From: DAOUEH01 sp034430515
GTDB lineage: Bacteria; Chloroflexota; Dehalococcoidia; Dehalococcoidales; RBG-16-60-22
Length of the DNA: 32,638 nucleotides
Assembly (NCBI GenBank): GCA_034430515.1
Contig: DAOUEP010000077.1
Location: forward strand, 1-32,638
Direction of reading: 5' to 3'
Shown here: positions 22,670 to 29,707 of the stretch, piece by piece
Numbering within the stretch: position 1 is the stretch's first letter
Layout: the number at the start of each line of letters is the position of its first letter
Program-made: the position numbers and the translations under genes
Notes under the pieces: model-generated
The model's database searches: none
What the model saw: only the letters and a program-made list of their open reading frames with translations
Told to the model about the DNA's origin: nothing

Positions 22670-23118
22670 AGGCGCTATTACAGCGGGTCAGCGGCGCTGG
22701 CGTCACCGTCGCCGGTGAGGAGGTGGGGCGCATCGGACGGGGGCTGGTGGTCTTCGTCGGCGTGGCCGAAGGCGATACGGAGCGGGACGCGCGGTATCTG
22801 GTGGAGAAGCTGGTCAACCTGCGCATCTTCTCCGACGATAACGAAAAGTTCAACCTCTCGGCGCGGGATACCGGCGGGGAGTTACTCTTGGTGAGCCAGT
22901 TCACCCTGCTGGCCGAGACACGCCGGGGGCGGCGGCCCAGCTTCGTGGCCGCGGCGGCGCCGCAAGAGGCCGAGCGGCTCTTTGACTACACCGTCGAGCT
23001 GGCCCGCGCCAGCGGCCTGCGGGTGGCCACCGGGCGCTTTCAGCAGCACATGGTGGTGGACATCCAGAACGACGGGCCGGTCACGGTGATGCTGGACAGC
23101 CGCGATAAGTTCGGCTAA
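22666..23118 (+). CDS. dtd: D-aminoacyl-tRNA deacylase
   Basis: Proofreading enzyme that removes D-amino acids, and Gly from mischarged tRNA-Ala, from tRNA. The 150 residues have typical length and both family signatures: VSQFTLLAETRRGRRPSF, with the SQxT motif, and the NDGPVTVMLDS strand carrying the cross-subunit Gly-Pro motif. It starts at GTG (22666-22668), overlapping the fmdB stop by four bases, so translation is coupled. A short 18-base gap leads to the next gene in the same operon. Confidence 0.95.
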   Translation: MKALLQRVSGAGVTVAGEEVGRIGRGLVVFVGVAEGDTERDARYLVEKLVNLRIFSDDNEKFNLSARDTGGELLLVSQFTLLAETRRGRRPSFVAAAAPQEAERLFDYTVELARASGLRVATGRFQQHMVVDIQNDGPVTVMLDSRDKFG

Positions 23119-23136
23119 AGCGCGAAAGGGGACGAC

Positions 23137-23349
23137 ATGAGCAACGACGACAGAGAGAAACTCAAGAAGCTTCTGAGCTACTGGGTGGAGCACAATCAGG
23201 AGCACAGCGAGGAGTTCCGGGAGTGGGCCGGTAAGGCCCGCGACATGGGCGAGGCCGAGGCCGCCGCCGAAATCCTGGAGGCGGTAGCCAACATGGATAA
23301 GGTCAGCGCCATCCTCTCGGGGACACTCAAGCGGCTGGGAGGTAGTTAG
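23137..23349 (+). CDS. Small acidic helical protein beside cooT
   Basis: Seventy-residue protein I cannot name with confidence. It is rich in Glu, Lys and Ala, predicted all-helical, with an amphipathic helix around MSNDDREKLKKLLSYWVEHN, an HSEEFREWAGKARD segment with two possible metal-binding His residues, and a helical end. The ATG (23137-23139) has AAAGGGG about eight bases upstream. It ends two bases before the cooT ATG, so the pair is almost certainly co-translated and probably functionally linked. A nickel- or metal-handling partner of CooT is a guess based on that. Confidence 0.72.
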   Translation: MSNDDREKLKKLLSYWVEHNQEHSEEFREWAGKARDMGEAEAAAEILEAVANMDKVSAILSGTLKRLGGS

Positions 23350-23351
23350 TC

Positions 23352-23543
23352 ATGTGTCTGGCCAAGGCTTACATCGGCGGTAACGGTCAGGAAGAGCTGC
23401 TGGCCGAGGAGGTCGCCTCGCTCAAGGCCGAGGGCGGCAAGCTCCTGTTAACCACGCTCTTCGGAGAGCAGCGGGAGGTGACCGGTACTATCAAAGAGAT
23501 AGACTTTAGGACGAGCCGCATCCTGCTGGAGAAGGCCGCCTAG
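23352..23543 (+). CDS. cooT: CooT-family nickel-binding protein
   Basis: Sixty-three-residue protein starting MCLAKAYI, with Cys2 as the nickel ligand of CooT proteins. The remainder is a small beta-barrel-like domain (LLLTTLFGEQREVTGTIKEI and a final strand). CooT from carbon monoxide dehydrogenase clusters binds one Ni(II) per dimer and aids nickel insertion. No CO dehydrogenase, hydrogenase or urease gene is in the window, so the client is unknown. It shares the operon with fmdB, dtd and the 70-residue protein, and its stop lies nine bases before the convergent nadC stop. Confidence 0.85.
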   Translation: MCLAKAYIGGNGQEELLAEEVASLKAEGGKLLLTTLFGEQREVTGTIKEIDFRTSRILLEKAA

Positions 23544-23552
23544 CCAGCTTCT

Positions 23553-24464
23553 CTAGAGCAGCTTCAACGTCTGGGCCTCCAGCTCCAGGCTGATGTCCAG
23601 CGCCTTATAGGAGTGCGTCAGCGCCCCCACCGAGATAATATCCACGCCCGTTTCCGCCACGGCGCGCACCGTATCCAGCGTAATCCCCCCCGATGCCTCA
23701 ATTTTGGCCTTGCCCGCCACCAGCGTCACGGCGCGCCGCATCTCGTCGGGCGGCATGTTGTCCAGCATGACGATATCGGCGCCGGCCCGGGCGGCCTCGG
23801 CGGCCTCCGGGGCGGAGGTCACCTCCACCTCGATGGTAATGCCCTCGGGGGCATTGCGGCGGGCTTTAGCGATAATGTCCCTGAGCTTGAGGCCGGTGGC
23901 GCGCAGGGCGGCCAGGTGATTGTCCTTGATGAGGACGGCGTCGCCCAGGTGGAGGCGGTGATTGTGGCCGCCGCCGGCCCGCACGGCGTATTTCTCCAGC
24001 CGCCGCAGGCCCGGCGTGGTCTTGCGGGTATCCGCGATGCGGGCTTTTGTCCCGGCGACCGCCGCCACGTATTGCGCCGTCAGCGAGGCGATGCCGCTGA
24101 GGCGCTGCAGGAAGTTGAGGGCGGTGCGCTCCGCCTTGAGGATGGCGGCCAGTCCCCCGCTGACGCTGGCGGCGATGTCGCCCGGCTTGATGGGGGTGCC
24201 GTCCGGGATGAGAATATCTACCTTGAGCGACGGGTCAACGGTAAGAAAGACGCGCGCCGCCACCCCGATGCCGGCCAGCACGCCGGCCTCTTTGACGAGC
24301 ACCTCCGCCTTTCCGGTGAGATAGTCGGGCAGCAGCGCCCGGCTGGTGACGTCGCCCCGGGGGGTGTCCTCGGCCAGGGCGGTATCGATAATACCCTGAA
24401 CCCGGTCTGCGGAGAGGTAAGCGGCGAGGTCGGGACGGTCTCCCTGCGGAGTGCTGAAATCCAT
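23553..24464 (-). CDS. nadC: Quinolinate phosphoribosyltransferase (NadC)
   Basis: Carboxylating enzyme making nicotinate mononucleotide from quinolinate and PRPP in NAD synthesis. I chose the ATG at 24462-24464 (MDFSTPQGDRP), 303 residues; a 12-residue longer frame begins inside a repeat and is unlikely. Motifs include the early AEDTPRGDVTS, KEAGVLAGI, DTRKTTPGLR, RAGGGHNHRLHLGDAVLIKD and the late IEASGGITLD. It follows yajC by 109 bp, with two repeats inserted in the gap, and probably belongs to the miaB-yajC transcript. No nadA or nadB is here. Confidence 0.95.
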   Translation of the reverse strand: MDFSTPQGDRPDLAAYLSADRVQGIIDTALAEDTPRGDVTSRALLPDYLTGKAEVLVKEAGVLAGIGVAARVFLTVDPSLKVDILIPDGTPIKPGDIAASVSGGLAAILKAERTALNFLQRLSGIASLTAQYVAAVAGTKARIADTRKTTPGLRRLEKYAVRAGGGHNHRLHLGDAVLIKDNHLAALRATGLKLRDIIAKARRNAPEGITIEVEVTSAPEAAEAARAGADIVMLDNMPPDEMRRAVTLVAGKAKIEASGGITLDTVRAVAETGVDIISVGALTHSYKALDISLELEAQTLKLL

Positions 24465-24494
24465 TTGGCTTGTCTCCACCCCGAACCCCCAATG

Positions 24495-24529
24495 TGTCAT
24501 TGCGAGGAGCGCCAGCGACGCGGCAATCT
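24495..24529 (+). repeat. Intergenic repeat TGTCATTGCGAGGA...GCAATCT
   Basis: The 35-base unit TGTCATTGCGAGGAGCGCCA then GCGACGCGGCAATCT has ends that can pair (ATTGC with GCAAT). It belongs to a short dispersed type common in intergenic DNA of many bacteria; a diverged relative is at 17535-17568. It abuts the next repeat directly. Confidence 0.65.
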
Positions 24530-24530
24530 T

Positions 24531-24570
24531 TTCCTCCCCACCCCGTCGGAGTTATCTATTCTTGCCCCGG
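24531..24570 (-). repeat. Intergenic repeat, copy D (reverse orientation)
   Basis: Read on the minus strand it is GGGGCAAGAATAGATAACTC followed by CGACGGGGTGGGGAGGAA. It is the same core as copies A, B and C but inverted relative to them, and sits between the yajC stop and nadC. Its 3' side runs directly into the 24495-24529 repeat. Confidence 0.65.
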
Positions 24571-24573
24571 CGC

Positions 24574-24942
24574 CTACTTCTCCTGGCGGACGACGACGCT
24601 GCCCCGGGCGACGCGCATGGTGGCGCCGGACTCTACCTTGATGACGATGCTGTCCTCCGAGATGCTATCAATCGTCCCGTAGATGCCGCCGGCGGTCATG
24701 ACGCGGTCGCCCTTCTGCAAGTTTTGCATCATATCTTGCTGCTGTTTCTGCCGCTTGCGCTGCGGCCGAATCATGACGAAGTAGAAAAGCGCGAAGATGG
24801 CCACCAGGAAGGCCAGCATGTACCAGGTGGAGTTGGGGTCGGCCTCCTCACCCTCGGCGGCCCCGAAGTAACAGCCGCTGAACAACACCATGACTGCTAC
24901 GAGCAGCCCGGCGATGAGAGCGATTTTGAGTACCTTATTCAT
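24574..24942 (-). CDS. yajC: YajC, Sec translocase accessory subunit (possible lipoprotein)
   Basis: Inner-membrane accessory of the SecDF translocase, 122 residues. The canonical part is a membrane helix (about 40-60, WYMLAFLVAIFALFYFVMI), then RPQRKRQKQQQDMMQNLQKG, and the beta-rich tail ITV-type segment with GGIYGTIDSI. The odd part is an N-terminal addition of about 38 residues, MNKVLKIALIAGLLVAVMVL ending FSGC. It looks like a lipoprotein signal with a lipobox at Cys24, so the protein may be lipid-modified or have two membrane passes. Its ATG overlaps the miaB stop by four bases. secD and secF are absent. Confidence 0.9.
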   Translation of the reverse strand: MNKVLKIALIAGLLVAVMVLFSGCYFGAAEGEEADPNSTWYMLAFLVAIFALFYFVMIRPQRKRQKQQQDMMQNLQKGDRVMTAGGIYGTIDSISEDSIVIKVESGATMRVARGSVVVRQEK

Positions 24943-26204
24943 TTTTCCTCCCGATTTGTCCTGCCGGTTTCTATTTTACCCTGCAGCGCCCAGGGACTGG
25001 TCTTAGTAATCCACACCTTGACCAGCTGCCCCCGGTAAGCGGTGCTGCCGGAGAAAAACACCAGTATATCGCGGCGCGTCCGCCCGTACCACTTGCCCCG
25101 CCGCCGCCCCTCCACCAGTACCTCCACCGCGCTGTCCATCAGGCTGGCGTTGTGCTCCGTCTGGAGGCGCTCCTGGAGCGCCTCGGCCGCAGCCAGCCGG
25201 GCCTTTTTGACCTCCGGCGGCACGTCGTCGGCCAGCTCCCGGGTGGCGACCGTCCCCGCCCGCGGCGAGTAAGCGGCTATATGCACTGTAGCAAACTTTA
25301 GCTCGGAGAGCAAGTTCAGGGTGGCCTGAAACTGCGCCTCGGTCTCGCCGGGAAAGCCGACGATAATATCGGTGCTCAGGGCCACGCCGGGTATTTTCTC
25401 CCGTATTCGCGCCACCAGGTCGCGGTACTGCGCCACGGTATAGCCGCGCCGCATCGCCCGCAGGACGGCGTCGCTGCCTGCCTGCACCGGCAGGCTGATT
25501 TGCTCGCAGACCTTGTCCAGAGCGGCAATGGCGGCGATGAGCCGGTCGCTCATGTCCTTGGGGTGGTTGGTCAGAAAGCGCAGGCGCTCAAGACCGGCGA
25601 CGCCGTTAAGGGCGGCCAGCAGGTCGGCCAGGTCGGGCTTACCGGGGAGGTCGTGGCCGTAGGAATCGACGTTCTGGCCCAGCAGGGTAATCTCCTTTGC
25701 CCCCCGCCCCGCCAGGTTGCTGACCTCGGCGACGATTTCGTCCGGCGGACGGCTGCGCTCCCGCCCGCGCCGGTAGGGGACGATGCAGTAGCTGCAGAAG
25801 TTGTCACACCCCTGGATGATGTTGACGAAGGCGGTGGGGCCGGGGTGGCGGGGGAGCGACGGGGTGGCGGCTGGCTCCAGCCACGGCGCGGCCTCCCCCG
25901 GCTTGAAGAAGTAGTCCACGTGCGGGTAGCGCTTTTTAAGATTTGTAATATCGGCGTCCACCAGGCAGCCGGTCAGGGCCAGAGTTATCTCCGGGCGCGC
26001 CTTTTTGAGGGGCCGGAGGGCGGCCAGCTTGTTGACGACGCGGTTCTCGGCGCTCTGGCGCACCACGCAGGAGTTGAGCACGACCAGGTCGGCCTCGTCA
26101 ATGCCGGCGGCCTGATAGCCCAGCTCCTCGAAGCGGGCGGCCAGCCGCGCCGACTCGGCATGGTTCATCTGGCAGCCGATGGTCCAGATATGGTAGGTAG
26201 GCAT
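24939..26204 (-). CDS. miaB: tRNA 2-methylthio-N6-isopentenyladenosine synthase (MiaB)
   Basis: Radical-SAM enzyme adding a methylthio group to i6A37 of tRNAs reading UNN codons. The 421 residues show all three parts. The N-terminal UPF0004 domain has Cys11 (IGCQMN), Cys46 (LNSCVVRQ) and Cys80 (TGCLVD) for the auxiliary cluster. The radical-SAM domain has GCDNFCSYCIVPYRRGRER (Cys133, 137, 140). The C-terminal TRAM domain is at about 355-415. The MiaB rather than MtaB/RimO class is inferred from the N-terminal pattern and tRNA-modification length. It lies 76 bp downstream of tRNA-Ser, which reads AGY and is not a substrate; the neighbourhood may be coincidence. Confidence 0.94.
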   Translation of the reverse strand: MPTYHIWTIGCQMNHAESARLAARFEELGYQAAGIDEADLVVLNSCVVRQSAENRVVNKLAALRPLKKARPEITLALTGCLVDADITNLKKRYPHVDYFFKPGEAAPWLEPAATPSLPRHPGPTAFVNIIQGCDNFCSYCIVPYRRGRERSRPPDEIVAEVSNLAGRGAKEITLLGQNVDSYGHDLPGKPDLADLLAALNGVAGLERLRFLTNHPKDMSDRLIAAIAALDKVCEQISLPVQAGSDAVLRAMRRGYTVAQYRDLVARIREKIPGVALSTDIIVGFPGETEAQFQATLNLLSELKFATVHIAAYSPRAGTVATRELADDVPPEVKKARLAAAEALQERLQTEHNASLMDSAVEVLVEGRRRGKWYGRTRRDILVFFSGSTAYRGQLVKVWITKTSPWALQGKIETGRTNREEK

Positions 26205-26280
26205 GATGATTTATCTTTCCGGGACAAAGGGATAATATCAGTGATGAATTCGGGAGTTTTCCAAGCTCGCGACGGTTTGG

Positions 26281-26372
26281 TGGCGGAGGGGGAGGGATTC
26301 GAACCCTCGACCCCGGTTACCCAGGGTAAGCACTTAGCAGGCGCCCGCACTAGACCACTATGCGACCCCTCC
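26281..26372 (-). tRNA. tRNA-Ser (anticodon GCT)
   Basis: The 92-base class II tRNA on the minus strand begins GGAGGGGTCGC and ends CCCCTCCGCCA, so CCA is encoded. The anticodon loop is CTGCTAA (GCT, reading AGC/AGU). The long variable arm of serine tRNAs is TTACCCTGGGTAACC. The T arm is GAGGG-TTCGAAT-CCCTC. A promoter lies about 40 bases upstream. Confidence 0.95.
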
Positions 26373-26406
26373 CCGGCCAGTAAAAAAGAGTATTTTTAAC
26401 AGTTTT

Positions 26407-26435
26407 ATGATAACATAATCCGCCGGGTGGCTCAA
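26407..26435 (-). promoter_or_regulatory. Promoter of tRNA-Ser
   Basis: On the minus strand TTGAGC (26435-26430) and TATCAT (26412-26407) are 17 bases apart, about 35 bases before the mature tRNA 5' end. A short leader removed by RNase P would be expected. Confidence 0.5.
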
Positions 26436-26458
26436 TGGGAGGAGGGGATAGAATTATA

Positions 26459-26520
26459 GGCTAAGCGGCGGATGCCGCGAGGGTGGCTAGGGTGGGAATA
26501 GATAACACCGAGGGTGGGGG
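26459..26520 (+). repeat. Intergenic repeat, copy B
   Basis: Runs GGCTAAGCGGCGGATGCCGC, then GAGGGTGGCTAGGGTGGGAA, then TAGATAACACCGAGGGTGGGG. The order of blocks is the same as copies A and C. It abuts the pyrD stop codon, between pyrD and tRNA-Ser. No reading frame is supported. Confidence 0.65.
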
Positions 26521-26521
26521 C

Positions 26522-27451
26522 TTACTTCCGGGCGCAGCCGATAATCTCGTCGAGGGACTTTATCCCCTCCTTAGCCATAAACGCCTCGATGCCCTCCAGC
26601 ACGTCCAGGGCGGCGCGCGGGTTGGCGAAAGTGGCCGACCCCACCTGCACGGCGCTGGCGCCGGCCATGAAGAACTCCAGGGCGTCGGCGGCGCTGGCGA
26701 TACCCCCGCAGCCGATGACGGGCACGTCCACCGCCCCGCTTACCTCGTAGACCATCGCCAGGGCGATAGGCTTGATGGCCGGGCCGGAAAGCCCGCCGGT
26801 GACGCTGCCGATGGCCGGGCGGCGTTGAGCAACGTCGATGGCCATGCCCTTAACGGAGTTAATCAGCGCGACGGCGTCGGCCCCGGCCTGGACGCAGGCT
26901 TGAGCCACGGCGGTAATATCGCCGGTATTGGGCGTCAGCTTGACGATGACGGGCAGGGTGGTGGCCTGACGCACCGCGGCGGTGACCGCGGCGGCCGTAT
27001 CCGGCCGGGCGCCGAAGGCGGCCCCACCCGCGCTCACGTTGGGGCAGGAGATATTGACCTCCAGGCCGCTGACGCCTTTGACGCCGGTAAGTCTGGCGGC
27101 GAGCTTGCCGTAATCGGTGATGCTGTCCCCGGCGATATTGACGATGACGGGCACCCGCCACTTCGCCCAGAGGGGGGCCTTCTCCCTGATAACGGCGGCC
27201 ACGCCGATATTCTGCAAGCCGATGGAATTGAGGACGCCGCCGGCCGTCTCCACCAGGCGCGGCTGGGGATTCCCCTCCCGCGGCGCCAGCGTCGTCGCCT
27301 TGCAGACGATAGCGCCCAGCCGCTGGATATCGAAAACGTCGGCGTACTCCGTGCCGTAGCCGAAGGTGCCGGAGGCGGTCATCACCGGGTTGGCCAGGGT
27401 CAGGCCCGCCGGGCTTTCGGGGGCGAGTTTTACCGATAGGTTCGGGGGCAT
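26522..27451 (-). CDS. pyrD: Dihydroorotate dehydrogenase, class 1B catalytic subunit
   Basis: Oxidises dihydroorotate to orotate in pyrimidine synthesis; class 1B enzymes pass electrons through the partner PyrK to NAD. The 309 residues contain FMN-binding NPVMTASGTFGYG and KATTLAPREGNPQPR, and the active-site loop EVNISCPNVS, where Cys136 as base marks class 1. Membrane class 2 enzymes use Ser. VGSATFANPRAALDVLEGIEA lies at the phosphate end. The ATG (27449-27451) has AGGAGG six bases upstream. No pyrK gene adjoins it, which is unusual for class 1B. Confidence 0.95.
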   Translation of the reverse strand: MPPNLSVKLAPESPAGLTLANPVMTASGTFGYGTEYADVFDIQRLGAIVCKATTLAPREGNPQPRLVETAGGVLNSIGLQNIGVAAVIREKAPLWAKWRVPVIVNIAGDSITDYGKLAARLTGVKGVSGLEVNISCPNVSAGGAAFGARPDTAAAVTAAVRQATTLPVIVKLTPNTGDITAVAQACVQAGADAVALINSVKGMAIDVAQRRPAIGSVTGGLSGPAIKPIALAMVYEVSGAVDVPVIGCGGIASAADALEFFMAGASAVQVGSATFANPRAALDVLEGIEAFMAKEGIKSLDEIIGCARK

Positions 27452-27481
27452 TTGGCCTCCTGCGGGTACACTCTGGCAGAA

Positions 27482-27511
27482 AGCTTACCAGACGGCGCGC
27501 CGCCAATGCAA
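27482..27511 (-). promoter_or_regulatory. Promoter of pyrD
   Basis: On the minus strand TTGCAT (27511-27506) and TAAGCT (27487-27482) are 18 bases apart, with TGG ahead of the -10 (extended type). Initiation would fall about 25 bases before the ATG. The same TTGCAT is seen before the EthD-like gene. Confidence 0.5.
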
Positions 27512-27603
27512 GTCGGCTGGGGGCTAACCCTCAGGCGAAAGGGGTGGTGGTATCATTGTTAGCTGGCGTGGCAGGCGGTATCCTGATGATAAGGAAACGA
27601 GCC

Positions 27604-27825
27604 ATGCCACAGACCAATACGGTTAAACAGGCGTCATCGCCCGGCGAGCGGGTGCAGCGGCTCCGCGCCGCCTGCGACCTGACCTCCTGCCAGCTGGCCG
27701 AGATGGCCGGCATCCCCGCCGAGCACGTGATGCAGTTCGAGAGCAACCTGCCCCTGCCGCTGGACAGCAAGCGCCGCATCCTCAAGGAGCTCTGGGGCCT
27801 CCGGGCCAAGCAGAACGGCGCTTAA
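27604..27825 (+). CDS. Small XRE-like helix-turn-helix protein
   Basis: Seventy-three residues from the chosen ATG (27604-27606), with AAGGA about eight bases upstream. A longer frame beginning GTG GTG at 27544 is less likely. Residues 13-60 resemble an XRE/Cro helix-turn-helix: ERVQRLRAACDLTSCQLAEM, then AGIPAEHVMQFES, which supplies the recognition helix, and a last helix (KRRILKELWGLRAKQ). There is no effector domain. It diverges from pyrD and converges on the nitroreductase gene, 14 bp from its stop. A target cannot be inferred. Confidence 0.78.
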   Translation: MPQTNTVKQASSPGERVQRLRAACDLTSCQLAEMAGIPAEHVMQFESNLPLPLDSKRRILKELWGLRAKQNGA

Positions 27826-27839
27826 ACTCCCCCTGCCTT

Positions 27840-28439
27840 TTATCCCCCGAATTTATTGCGGTAAAGCACGTCGCCGAGCTGACGCTTGGGGACGTGGCGC
27901 ACCAGATTTTCGTCCACCCAGATGGCCGTCTTGTCGGTCGCCGCATCGGCCACGGGATGCTCCTCCGGGTAGCCCAGGGCGATGACCAGGGCAATGTCGC
28001 GGCTCTCGGGGATGTCCAGAATCGGCTTGAGGCTGCTTTCGTCGTACATCAGTACCGGGCAGGCGCCCAGGCCCTGGTCCCAGGCCACCAGGATAATGTT
28101 CTCCGCCGCCAGGCCGACGTCGTAGTAAGTGACGCGGCGGCGGTTGGCGTTTTTTCCCCAGTCCTTGTTGATGAGGACGATGATGTAGGCGTGGGGGGTG
28201 TTGGCGGGTCGCGGGCCGCCCTTTTCCGGGGGCAGCTTTATCGAGCCGCCGATGTGCTCGTAGACCCCCGGAAGTATGGTACTATCATTGATGGCGATAT
28301 ACTCGCAGACCTGGTCGTTCCGGCCCGATGGCGCCAGCCGGGCGGCGTCGACGCACCTCTCCAGGGCGGCGTCGGGGACGGGTTTATCCAGAAACCTCCG
28401 TATCGAGCGACGCGTGGTCGCGGCTTCGTAGACGTTCAT
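27840..28439 (-). CDS. Nitroreductase-family flavoprotein
   Basis: FMN-dependent oxidoreductase of 199 residues. The N-terminal signature TTRRSIRRFLDKPVPDAALE is followed by ARLAPSGRNDQ (FMN-phosphate contact) and, later, WDQGLGACPV and ALGYPEEHP. The substrate is not set by sequence. Two in-frame ATGs are six bases apart; the inner one (28437-28439) has GGAGG seven bases upstream, the outer one has it at one. Its start overlaps the stop of the Mut7-C gene by four bases (ATGA), so the two are coupled. It may join reductive detoxification with the neighbours, an inference. Confidence 0.93.
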   Translation of the reverse strand: MNVYEAATTRRSIRRFLDKPVPDAALERCVDAARLAPSGRNDQVCEYIAINDSTILPGVYEHIGGSIKLPPEKGGPRPANTPHAYIIVLINKDWGKNANRRRVTYYDVGLAAENIILVAWDQGLGACPVLMYDESSLKPILDIPESRDIALVIALGYPEEHPVADAATDKTAIWVDENLVRHVPKRQLGDVLYRNKFGG

Positions 28440-28933
28440 TTGCATACCTCCTCAGTATCGCTGTCGCGGCTGGCCGCCAGTTCTTCAAGCCGCCGCATCA
28501 TCGCCTCCCAGTGGCTGCCCCGCCAGTAGATACGGCGGCAGGCCGGGCACTCCATGTACTGGTTTTGCGTCTTAAAGACGTAGGGCGGCACGCGCCCGGC
28601 GACCTCCTCCGGGCGGCGGGCTTCCAGCGCCCGGTTGCATTCCAGGCAGAGGGTAAATGGGTAGTGGGGCACCGCCAACTCCAGCGCGGCGATGACCTGC
28701 GGCAGCTGCCGCTCCGGCACCTCGCTCTCGATGAGGACGGCCTTAAGCCGCCCGCTCTTGACCACCCGCCGCAGCATGATGCCGCTGTCGCGGGTGAGCA
28801 CCACCCGGCCTTCGGCCAGGGCCTGGCGCACCAGGTCGGTATCGTCGTCGCCGGTGAAAAAGGTGCTGTCGTAGCCCATCAGGCGCAGCCAGCGGGCCAG
28901 CTTGCCGACGTTATGGTCGACGATGAATTTTAT
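28436..28933 (-). CDS. Mut7-C RNase domain protein with zinc ribbon, apparent AUA start
   Basis: Mut7-C family protein, a PIN-like putative RNase domain with a C-terminal zinc ribbon. The ribbon is visible as CLEC and CPAC about 38 residues apart. A frame that starts at the first available ATG (28877-28879, MGYDSTFFTGDDDTD) would drop the conserved N-terminal KFIVDHNVGKLARWLRL, which carries an active-site Asp and reads in frame up to 28930. The codon just before it is ATA (28931-28933), flanked upstream by GCT and an in-frame TGA. No ATG, GTG or TTG lies between. GGAG sits eight bases before the ATA. I therefore give the longer gene, 165 residues. The ATA overlaps the TAA of the previous gene in the same way ATGA overlaps do elsewhere here. 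Confidence 0.75.
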   Translation of the reverse strand: MKFIVDHNVGKLARWLRLMGYDSTFFTGDDDTDLVRQALAEGRVVLTRDSGIMLRRVVKSGRLKAVLIESEVPERQLPQVIAALELAVPHYPFTLCLECNRALEARRPEEVAGRVPPYVFKTQNQYMECPACRRIYWRGSHWEAMMRRLEELAASRDSDTEEVCK

Positions 28934-29697
28934 AGCTCAATCTCCATCCCCTCGTAGCCCACTTCAATCTCGATTCCCAGCGCGGCTGCGGCGCTGGCGA
29001 GCTCGGTCTTTATCTCCGCCTCGTCGGGGACGTTCATGTGCACCGTAACCACCCGGGGCAGGTAGCCGTGAATCTGGCGGAAATCTTCCAGTTCCTCTCT
29101 GAGCATACCGGCGGTGAGGTGCCCCGACCAGCCGGCGTTGCCGCCGTAGCGGTTGAGGCCGGTAACGTCGGCGACGAGCAGCTGCGGCGATACCAGCCGC
29201 CAGCACTCGCTTAGCCCCGGCCCGGTATCGCCGGTGTAGAAGAGCCTTTTGCCGTCCGGCGCGGCCACCTGGTAGCCGACGGTGGGCACGGCGTGGTTCA
29301 CCGTTACCGGCAGGACGCGGTAGCCGGCCACGTCCGCCTCCCGTCCGGGGGTAAGCTCCTGGAAGCGCAGCACCGGCTTTTCCGGGGGGCGCTCGAAAAA
29401 GCGGGGGTAGACGATGTTATTGAGCAGGTGGGTGGTGAGCACGTCGTAAACTTCCCGGGTGGTGGCTATGGTAACACTCTTACGGGCTATCAGAAAGCTC
29501 ATCGCCAGGGCGGGGACATCGCGGACATGGTCGTAGTGCTGGTGGGTCAGCAGCACGGCGGTAAGCCGCTGCTGCTCCGCAAGTGTGAGGCCGGTCAGCC
29601 AGCCGGCGTCCACGGCGAGCACATCGTCGATGAGGAGGCTCAGGCAGCCGGTCTGCCGCGAGGCCGCGTTGTGCGCCCCCAGGATTTTTACCTTCAA
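28930..29697 (-). CDS. MBL-fold metal-dependent hydrolase
   Basis: Metallo-beta-lactamase-fold hydrolase of 255 residues. The metal site is THQHYDHVRD (His52, His54, Asp56, His57), VNHAVPTVGY and FYTGDTGPG, with a GHLTAG loop late in the chain. The layout resembles RNase Z-like and cAMP phosphodiesterase-like enzymes, without the exosite of tRNase Z. Its stop overlaps the apparent ATA start of the Mut7-C gene by two bases, and a nitroreductase gene follows. The ATG (29695-29697) has AGGAG about seven bases upstream, and it starts 10 bases after the queuosine-transporter stop. Substrate unknown. Confidence 0.88.
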   Translation of the reverse strand: MKVKILGAHNAASRQTGCLSLLIDDVLAVDAGWLTGLTLAEQQRLTAVLLTHQHYDHVRDVPALAMSFLIARKSVTIATTREVYDVLTTHLLNNIVYPRFFERPPEKPVLRFQELTPGREADVAGYRVLPVTVNHAVPTVGYQVAAPDGKRLFYTGDTGPGLSECWRLVSPQLLVADVTGLNRYGGNAGWSGHLTAGMLREELEDFRQIHGYLPRVVTVHMNVPDEAEIKTELASAAAALGIEIEVGYEGMEIEL

Positions 29698-29707
29698 TAT
29701 GACTCCT

